NCBI GenBank assembly: GCA_031278755.1
Contig: JAITJV010000013.1
Coordinates: 1-8,113 of the forward strand
Direction: 5' to 3'
Origin: Treponema sp.
Lineage (GTDB): Bacteria > Spirochaetota > Spirochaetia > Treponematales > Breznakiellaceae
Length of the DNA: 8,113 bases
The notes beneath the pieces were generated by a model. That model searched no databases. It saw only the letters and a list, made by a program, of their open reading frames with translations, and was not told the DNA's origin. The position numbers were made by a program, and so were the translations under genes. Below, piece after piece: positions 1-4,568 of this stretch; the stretch's first letter is position 1, and every line of letters starts with the position of its first letter.

Positions 1-1093
1 CCAAAAGGAAGATCTCAGGGAAGCCTACCCGCTGGGGCTTGCCGCGGCCGGCGAAGAAAAGATCGTCCGCATACATTCGTCGTCGGGCACGACGGGGACG
101 CCGGTGATCGTTCCCTATACGCAGCGGGACGTTGACGACTGGGCGGTCATGTTCCGCCGCTGTTACCAGACGGCGGGGGTTACCAGGATGGACCGGGTTC
201 ACATCACCCCCGGCTACGGGCTGTGGACCGCGGGCATAGGCTTTCAGCTTGGGGCCGAACTGCTCGGGGCAATGACCATTCCCATGGGGCCGGGGAACAC
301 GGACAAGCAGCTTCGCATGATGGAGGATCTTAAATCCACGGTTCTCTGCGCCACTTCTTCCTACGCCCTTCTCCTCGCCGAAGAAATAGAACGCAGGGGG
401 CTGCGGGACAAAATACGCCTTAAAAAAAGCCTCATAGGATCCGAACGCTGGGGCGAAAAGATGCGGAAGCGCATCGCCAATGAACTGGGCGTGGAGCTGT
501 ACGACATTTACGGCCTTACCGAAATTTACGGTCCGGGCATAGGCATAAGCTGCAAATACCAGTGCGGTATGCACATGTGGACCGATTACTTCTATTACGA
601 AATCGTCAATCCGCATTCAGGCGAGCAGGTAAAAAGCGGGGAAACAGGGGAGCTTGTCATCACGACCATGCGCAAGGAAGGCGCGCCCCTTATACGCTAC
701 CGTACCCATGACCTGACAAGGGAACTCCGCGGTAAATGCAAATGCGGCCTTGAGTATCCGCGCATTGACACGCTCATCGGCCGTTCCGATGACATGGTGA
801 AGGTAAAGGGAACCCTGATCTATCCGTCGCGGGTGGACGAACTTTTGGCGTCCATACCGGATGTGTCAAGCGAATACCAGATACAGATCGACCACCTTAA
901 CGGAAGGGACATCGTGAATCTTTTTTTTGAGACCCCCGTATCCGGCAAGGACGCGCTGAGGAACCTTGAGAAAACCGTGGAGGAAACGTTCAAGCGCACG
1001 GTGGGCATTACGCCCAAACCCATCGCCGTCGCCATGGGGGAGCTTCCGCGGAGCGAAAAAAAATCGACAAGGATATTTGACAACCGGTACTGA
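1..1093 (+). CDS. paaK: Phenylacetate-CoA ligase (PaaK-type, ANL superfamily), 5' end missing
   Basis: The frame is open from base 2, so the true start lies before the window; 363 codons and a TGA stop are visible. PaaK homologues run to about 430 residues, so roughly 70 N-terminal residues are missing. A GTG at 104 opens the same frame but falls inside the conserved phosphate-binding loop (SSSGTTGTPV, about 77-106), so it is not a real start. Other ANL signatures follow in order: YGLTE at 509-523; a cysteine pair (KCKCG) before the C-terminal lobe; RYRTHD; the hinge motif GRSDD at 779-793; and a C-terminal PRSEKKS segment holding the expected adenylation lysine. The family makes aryl-CoA from arylacetates with ATP, in the cytoplasm. 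Paralogues act on other aromatic or aryl-keto-acid-derived acids, so the substrate is not certain. The gene converges on the Rrf2 operon. The family call is firm; the substrate is inferred. Confidence -1.
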   Translation, partial: QKEDLREAYPLGLAAAGEEKIVRIHSSSGTTGTPVIVPYTQRDVDDWAVMFRRCYQTAGVTRMDRVHITPGYGLWTAGIGFQLGAELLGAMTIPMGPGNTDKQLRMMEDLKSTVLCATSSYALLLAEEIERRGLRDKIRLKKSLIGSERWGEKMRKRIANELGVELYDIYGLTEIYGPGIGISCKYQCGMHMWTDYFYYEIVNPHSGEQVKSGETGELVITTMRKEGAPLIRYRTHDLTRELRGKCKCGLEYPRIDTLIGRSDDMVKVKGTLIYPSRVDELLASIPDVSSEYQIQIDHLNGRDIVNLFFETPVSGKDALRNLEKTVEETFKRTVGITPKPIAVAMGELPRSEKKSTRIFDNRY

Positions 1094-1108
1094 CGGCCGC
1101 CGGACTTG

Positions 1109-1136
1109 AAAGAACCCCGCCGGTTCCCCGCCGGCT
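1109..1136. terminator. Possible weak bidirectional terminator between convergent genes
   Basis: The 42-bp gap between two convergent stop codons contains short overlapping hairpins. Read on the minus strand, GAACC-GGCGG-GGTTC (1126 to 1112) is followed by TTTC. Read on the plus strand, GCCGG (1119-1123) pairs with CCGGC (1131-1135) and is followed by TTAAATAAAA. Both stems are only 5 bp and neither has a strong U-tract. The convergent arrangement is the main argument for termination here. Confidence -1.
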
Positions 1137-1570
1137 TAAATAAAATACATGTACGATTCGTCGGGGTCTACGGTTCCGGTTACGGAGGCAAGCGTCTTGC
1201 GGTCTATGAGGGCGGCTATGCGGTCGTTAAGGCGGTTAAAAACGGTAAGCCGTATACAGCGCTGTATTCTTGTTTCCTTTACGCCGGGAAGCGGCGGGTC
1301 AACCACGAGCATATCGCCTTCCAGAACGCGGAGGACGTCCCCTATACTGACGTCCTCCGGCTTCCGCGCGAGGGCGTAACCGCCCGACGCTCCCTTGACC
1401 GACCGTATAAAGCCCGAGCGGCGGAGGATGACGGCGACCTGTTCAAGGTAGCGTATCGAAATGTTCTGCCTTTCCGCGACGCTTGCAAGGGAAACGTGGT
1501 TTTCGTGTATATGCTCCGCAAGGTCAATCAGAAGCCGCGTGCCGTAGCGTCCGCGGGTGGAAATTTTCAT
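1136..1570 (-). CDS. Rrf2 family transcriptional regulator, cluster-ligand-depleted paralogue
   Basis: This is a 144-residue winged helix-turn-helix protein of normal Rrf2 length. It opens with the family signature MKISTRGRYG. The helix-turn-helix lies at about residues 27-50 (SVAERQNIS, then RYLEQV with Glu43 at the IscR specificity position). The wing is VKGASGGYALARKPEDVSIGD (about 58-78), followed by a dimerisation helix. In place of the three-cysteine cluster loop it has PPLPGVKETRIQRC, and only Cys105 remains, aligning with the third ligand of its neighbour. It therefore probably does not bind an Fe-S cluster in the IscR way. It may sense something else, or work apo, as the cysteine regulator CymR does. 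Its ATG overlaps the upstream stop by 4 nt (ATGA, 1567-1570), and GGAG at 1579-1582 supports this start. It is the last gene of the sulfur operon. The family is firm; the signal and targets are unknown. Confidence -1.
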   Translation of the reverse strand: MKISTRGRYGTRLLIDLAEHIHENHVSLASVAERQNISIRYLEQVAVILRRSGFIRSVKGASGGYALARKPEDVSIGDVLRVLEGDMLVVDPPLPGVKETRIQRCIRLTVFNRLNDRIAALIDRKTLASVTGTVDPDESYMYFI

Positions 1571-1998
1571 ATTGAGTACTCCACCTGATCCATCTTTTCA
1601 TAGGCGGCGGCCAGATCCTTAAGGCTTATTGAATCGACGCACTTTGAAATTTCACCGTACAACTCGCCCCAGGTATGCACGGAACGGCAGGTGTCCTTTA
1701 CGGGGCATACCCTGGTGGTAAGGCAGTCTACAGGTTCAAGGGGGCCTTCCACCGCCCGCAGTATGTCTCCCGCTTTTATCGCGCCGGGATCCTTTCCCGG
1801 AAGGTAGCCTCCCTGCGGACCCCGTATGCCCTTTATGATCCCCTTTTCACGCAGGGGAATAAAAAGCTGTTCAAGGTAGCCTTTTGAAACGCCGATGTTT
1901 TCCGCGATGGCGCGGGTGCTGGCAAATTCACCTTCGGGAAGGAGGGCCATATAAAGAAGGGCCTCCAGTGAATAGCGGCCTTTGGTTGAAATTCTCAT
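1567..1998 (-). CDS. Rrf2 family transcriptional regulator, IscR-like with three-cysteine cluster motif
   Basis: This 143-residue Rrf2 protein starts MRISTKGRYS. Its helix-turn-helix spans about residues 27-50 (RAIAENIGVSKGYLEQLF, Glu43) and the wing carries IRGPQGGYLPGKDP (58-71). Cys92, Cys98 and Cys104 form Cx5Cx5C and carry the same residue numbers as the [2Fe-2S] ligands of E. coli IscR. His108 is one position later than IscR His107, the fourth ligand. A fourth cysteine, Cys120, lies in the dimer-helix region. From family knowledge it should bind an Fe-S cluster and act as a dimeric DNA-binding switch. From its place after two methionine/cysteine enzyme genes I infer sulfur or Fe-S status control of its own operon. 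The start is fixed by an ATGA overlap with the upstream stop (1995-1998) and by GGAGG 7 nt upstream. The gene order does not match an isc operon, so I do not assign iscR. CymR-type cysteine control is the main alternative. Confidence -1.
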   Translation of the reverse strand: MRISTKGRYSLEALLYMALLPEGEFASTRAIAENIGVSKGYLEQLFIPLREKGIIKGIRGPQGGYLPGKDPGAIKAGDILRAVEGPLEPVDCLTTRVCPVKDTCRSVHTWGELYGEISKCVDSISLKDLAAAYEKMDQVEYSI

Positions 1999-3209
1999 TC
2001 GTTTTCCTCCTTACAGCATAACAGCGCGGCGTCCAGATCCGCAATAATATCCAGCGGATCTTCTATGCCTACCGACAGCCTGAGAAGCCTGTCGTTGACC
2101 CCGGCGGCAAGGCGCATCGCTTCCGGTATGGCGGAGTGGGTCTGCGCCAGGGGATAGGTGATGAGCGTCTCAACCCCGCCGAGGCTTTCGGCGAAGAGGA
2201 TAAGGGAGAGGTTCCGGAGAATCACCTCTACGTCGGCGGGATTTTTAACGTAGAACGAAACCATCCCCCCCGATCCCCTCGACTGCTTCCTTGAAAGAGC
2301 GTACTGGGGATGATCCTCAAAGCCCGTATAAAAAACTTTTTCGACGCGGTCCCGGCCGCGGAGCCATTGCGCGACGATGAGCGCGTTGGAGTCGTGCTTC
2401 TCCATCCTGATCCCCAGCGTCTTAAGCCCCCGGAGCACAAGCCATGCGTCAAAGGGCGAAAGGGAAGCGCCTTCGCTTTTTTGTATATTGCGCAGCGTTT
2501 CTTCATTCGCGCCGTCCGAATGGACGATAAAGCCCGAAAGGACGTCGTTATGGCCGCCCAGGTATTTTGTTCCGCTGTGCACCACAATGTCGGATCCAAG
2601 ATCGATGGGATTCTGAAACCAGGGTGAAAGGAACGTGTTGTCGGTGATTAAAAGGCCGCCTTTCCCGTGGATTATGTCCGCCGCCGTTTCGATATCGGTA
2701 ACTTTCATCATGGGGTTTGAGGGTGTTTCGATGAAGAGCGCCCTTGTTTCGGGGCGGAGGGCCTTCTTTACAAGATCCGGATCGCTTGTATCTATCCACG
2801 AAAAGGAATAGCCGTAGAGGCGGTAAAAATCGTTGAAAAGCCGGTAGGTTCCGCCGTAAAGATCCTCCGACACTATGATGTGATCCCCCGGACTGAACAA
2901 TTTGACAAGCGACGATATCGCCCCCATGCCGCTGGAAAAGGCAAGGCCGTATCTGCCGTGCTCTATGATAGCCATGGTTTTTTCCAGTTCGGCTCTTGTC
3001 GGATTTCCGACCCGGCCGTAATCGTAGCCCGTACTGCTGCCGAGGGCGGGGTGGCGGAATGTGGCGCTCTGAAAAATGGGGGTGCTGACCGCTCCGGTCA
3101 GGGGATCGAAAGGGGTGGCCCCGTGCACCAGCGCGGACGCCGGGGAAAGCCGTCCGGCCCTTCCGGCGCCGGGCTGTGCGCCGCTTTTACAACGATCCTT
3201 TTCGTTCAC
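1995..3209 (-). CDS. Cystathionine gamma-synthase / O-acylhomoserine-lyase-like PLP enzyme
   Basis: A full-length Cys/Met metabolism PLP-dependent enzyme, 404 residues from the GTG at 3209. The phosphate-site Tyr-x-Arg sits in YDYGRVGNPTR (Tyr64, Arg66). The ring-stacking tyrosine is in EDLYGGTYR (Tyr118). ETPSNP is followed by the cofactor Asp190 (TDNTF) and the Schiff-base Lys215 (HSGTKYLGGH). The C-terminal SLGGVET then THSAIP resembles, from memory, MetI/MetB-type enzymes rather than beta-lyases. It probably joins an activated homoserine to cysteine (or sulfide) in the cytoplasm; the acyl donor and the lyase/synthase split cannot be settled from motifs. The GTG at 3209 has GGAG 5 nt upstream. 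A GTG two codons earlier (3215) has no good Shine-Dalgarno. About 26 residues rich in Gly, Ala, Lys and Arg precede the usual family start (ALVHGA). It lies just after the beta-lyase-like gene and overlaps the next regulator by 4 nt. Confidence -1.
   Translation of the reverse strand: MNEKDRCKSGAQPGAGRAGRLSPASALVHGATPFDPLTGAVSTPIFQSATFRHPALGSSTGYDYGRVGNPTRAELEKTMAIIEHGRYGLAFSSGMGAISSLVKLFSPGDHIIVSEDLYGGTYRLFNDFYRLYGYSFSWIDTSDPDLVKKALRPETRALFIETPSNPMMKVTDIETAADIIHGKGGLLITDNTFLSPWFQNPIDLGSDIVVHSGTKYLGGHNDVLSGFIVHSDGANEETLRNIQKSEGASLSPFDAWLVLRGLKTLGIRMEKHDSNALIVAQWLRGRDRVEKVFYTGFEDHPQYALSRKQSRGSGGMVSFYVKNPADVEVILRNLSLILFAESLGGVETLITYPLAQTHSAIPEAMRLAAGVNDRLLRLSVGIEDPLDIIADLDAALLCCKEENE
2006..2010 (-). 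promoter_or_regulatory. Strong ribosome binding site for the IscR-like regulator
   Basis: GGAGG lies inside the last codons of the gamma-synthase-like gene, 7 nt before the ATG at 1998. With the ATGA overlap it points to translational coupling plus independent initiation of the regulator. Confidence -1.
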
Positions 3210-3214
3210 GTTCA

Positions 3215-3218
3215 CTCC
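3215..3218 (-). promoter_or_regulatory. Ribosome binding site deciding the start of the gamma-synthase-like gene
   Basis: GGAG at 3218-3215, then 5 nt, then GTG at 3209. The site overlaps the alternative GTG at 3215, so it can serve only the inner start. This is why the gene is called from 3209. Confidence -1.
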
Positions 3219-3230
3219 GTTTCGCCGCTC

Positions 3231-4364
3231 CTATTTGAGGGCGTTTTCAAAGTCTTCAACAAGATCATCGCAGTCTTCGAGGCCGCAGGAAATGCGTATC
3301 AGCGTATCCGAAATACCCAGGCGCCGCCGTTCCGCGGGGGGGACTGCCGCGTGGCTCATCTTTACAGGGTAAGACGCGATTGTTTCCACCCCGCCCAGGC
3401 TTACCGCGGCCGCCGCGTATTTCACCCGGCTGAGGAAGCCCAGGGCCTGTTCCGTTGTTTTTGTTTTGAAGGAAAAAACAGCCCCGGCCCCCGAGGACTG
3501 CCCGTCGTGTATTTTTTTCCCCGGATGATCGTCAAGGCCCGGGTAGTACACCGCTTCAACATTTTTGTTGCCGCGGAGGGCGCGGCTTAATTTCCGCGCG
3601 GAATTTTCCTGGGCTTCCATCCGCACCCTGAGCGTCTTCAAGCCGCGGAGGACGAGCCATACATCCCAGGGGCCGGGAACCGCGCCGAAGCTGTTCTGCA
3701 CCGCGTACACCCTCCGTCCCAGTTCTTCGCTTGACGTAACGGCAAGGCCCGACACAACATCGCTGTGGCCTCCGAGGAATTTCGTCGCCGAATGCACCAC
3801 GATGTCCGCCCCCAGTTCCAGCGGCCGCTGAAGGAGGGGGGTCATGAAAGTGTTGTCCACTATGGTAACAAGCCCCGCTTCTTTTGCGACGCCTATGCAG
3901 GTTTTAAGATCGCAGATCTTGAGCAGCGGATTTGAAGGGGTTTCCAGAAAGAGCGCTTTGGTGTTTCCCCTGACGGCCCTCCGTATGTTTTCAGGATCGG
4001 AAGAATCCGTCATGGTAACTTCAAGGCCCCACCGTTTATAAAAGGTGTTGAATATGCGGTAGCTTCCGCCATAGATATCCTCCGCGGCGACGATATGATC
4101 CCCCGCCTGAAATATCCCCAGCGCCGAAGAAACGGCGGCTATGCCGCTTCCGAAGGCGTAGCCTTTTGCCCCGCCTTCCAGGGCCGCTATGGTTTCTTCC
4201 AGCGCCTTCCGTGTGGGGTTTCCCGATCTGGCGTAATCAAATTCCTGACGGCCCGCAAGATCCTTCTGGGCAAACGTTGAAGTCTGCACGACAGGCACGC
4301 CAAGGGCGCCTGTAACAGGATCGGCCTCGTATCCGTTATGAATAAGAAGTGTTCCCCTCCGCAT
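3231..4364 (-). CDS. Cystathionine beta-lyase-like PLP enzyme (Cys/Met metabolism family)
   Basis: A complete 377-residue enzyme of the usual family length. It shows the phosphate-site Tyr44/Arg46 (FDYARSGNPTR), the PLP-stacking Tyr98 (EDIYGGSYR), ETPSNP at 141-146, the pyridine-nitrogen Asp170 (VDNTF) and the Schiff-base Lys195 (HSATKFLGGH). The C-terminal SLGGVET then KMSHAAVPPAER resembles, from memory, Bacillus-type MetC beta-lyases. The likely reaction is cleavage of cystathionine to homocysteine, pyruvate and ammonia, paired with the synthase-like enzyme encoded directly downstream; a gamma-lyase or methionine gamma-lyase activity is not excluded. It is the first gene of the operon, with its own sigma-70 promoter. 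The ATG at 4364 has GAGGAG 5 nt upstream. The stop is 21 nt before the next start. It is clearly homologous to the next gene but well diverged, so this is not a recent duplication. Confidence -1.
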   Translation of the reverse strand: MRRGTLLIHNGYEADPVTGALGVPVVQTSTFAQKDLAGRQEFDYARSGNPTRKALEETIAALEGGAKGYAFGSGIAAVSSALGIFQAGDHIVAAEDIYGGSYRIFNTFYKRWGLEVTMTDSSDPENIRRAVRGNTKALFLETPSNPLLKICDLKTCIGVAKEAGLVTIVDNTFMTPLLQRPLELGADIVVHSATKFLGGHSDVVSGLAVTSSEELGRRVYAVQNSFGAVPGPWDVWLVLRGLKTLRVRMEAQENSARKLSRALRGNKNVEAVYYPGLDDHPGKKIHDGQSSGAGAVFSFKTKTTEQALGFLSRVKYAAAAVSLGGVETIASYPVKMSHAAVPPAERRRLGISDTLIRISCGLEDCDDLVEDFENALK

Positions 4365-4369
4365 CGCCG

Positions 4370-4375
4370 CTCCTC
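4370..4375 (-). promoter_or_regulatory. Ribosome binding site of the beta-lyase-like gene
   Basis: GAGGAG sits 5 nt before the ATG at 4364. It is a strong site and fixes the start of the first operon gene. It lies just after the GC-rich leader hairpin, so folding there could limit access to it. Confidence -1.
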
Positions 4376-4387
4376 ATGGAAACCGTG

Positions 4388-4424
4388 CCCGGCCGCCCCG
4401 GGACTATGCCGCGCGGGGGCCGGG
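4388..4424 (-). promoter_or_regulatory. GC-rich hairpin in the leader of the sulfur operon
   Basis: In the transcript CCCGGCC (4424-4418) can pair perfectly with GGCCGGG (4394-4388), with a 23-nt loop that holds further C- and G-runs. It lies between the predicted transcription start (about 4442) and the ribosome binding site. No T-run follows, so it does not look like an attenuator. A role in mRNA stability or translation is inference, and it could be incidental in GC-rich DNA. Confidence -1.
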
Positions 4425-4438
4425 ATTTTGGAAGTTAT

Positions 4439-4457
4439 TCCTATACGAATTGTAGGA
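4439..4457 (-). promoter_or_regulatory. Candidate operator dyad over the -10 and transcription start
   Basis: TCCTA (4457-4453) and TAGGA (4443-4439) form an inverted repeat centred at 4448, with one more symmetric A/T pair inside. It covers the -10 hexamer and the likely start site, where a bound dimer would block RNA polymerase. Rrf2 proteins bind such dyads as dimers, and two Rrf2 genes end this operon, so autoregulation is a reasonable inference. The symmetry is imperfect and no known consensus is matched with certainty. Confidence -1.
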
Positions 4458-4477
4458 TATATATTGGACTTATTCAA
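4449..4477 (-). promoter_or_regulatory. Sigma-70 type promoter of the sulfur operon
   Basis: TTGAAT (-35, 4477-4472), a 17-bp spacer, and TACAAT (-10, 4454-4449) lie in an AT-rich patch inside GC-rich DNA. The spacing is ideal and each hexamer keeps the key positions of TTGACA/TATAAT. Transcription would start near 4442, giving a leader of about 78 nt. I see no SAM riboswitch or T-box in it. Confidence -1.
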
Positions 4478-4505
4478 TAACCCGGCTGCTTATTCGAATC
4501 TATTT

Positions 4506-4546
4506 AGCGTCTGTCCACAAAGTCGGTTACATTATGGACAGACGCT
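4506..4546. repeat. Perfect 12-bp inverted repeat with 17-nt spacer
   Basis: AGCGTCTGTCCA (4506-4517) and TGGACAGACGCT (4535-4546) are exact reverse complements. The repeat lies between the mannosidase stop (4569) and the promoter of the next operon. It could end mannosidase transcription, but only AAATA follows the stem on the minus strand, so it is a poor intrinsic terminator. The ends loosely recall terminal inverted repeats of some insertion sequences, so a small mobile-element remnant is possible. A regulator site is a third option. Confidence -1.
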
Positions 4547-4568
4547 CTATAAGGCGATACGGGAGCCT

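Noticed and set aside
921..1060. Homopolymer runs (eight T at 921-928 and eight A at about 1055-1062) as programmed frameshift sites
   Set aside because: The ligase frame reads through both with conserved sequence on each side, so there is no sign of slippage or of a frameshift mutation.
104..1093. A gene start at the GTG at 104
   Set aside because: The codon lies inside the SSSGTTGTPV nucleotide-binding loop, and coding sequence extends to the window edge.
1106..1588. A 160-codon open frame on the plus strand
   Set aside because: It mirrors an Rrf2 gene whose minus-strand product carries complete family motifs.
2880..3590. A 236-codon open frame on the plus strand across both PLP-enzyme genes
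   Set aside because: It is antisense to two well-supported enzymes, resembles no family, and has no convincing ribosome site.
1995..4364. A recent gene duplication of the two PLP enzymes
   Set aside because: The catalytic motifs are shared but the surrounding residues and C-terminal signatures differ widely. They are old paralogues of one family, as commonly found paired.
4365..4450. A SAM riboswitch or T-box leader before the methionine genes
   Set aside because: The leader is only about 78 nt, lacks the conserved cores of these elements and has no terminator-like stem followed by a T-run.
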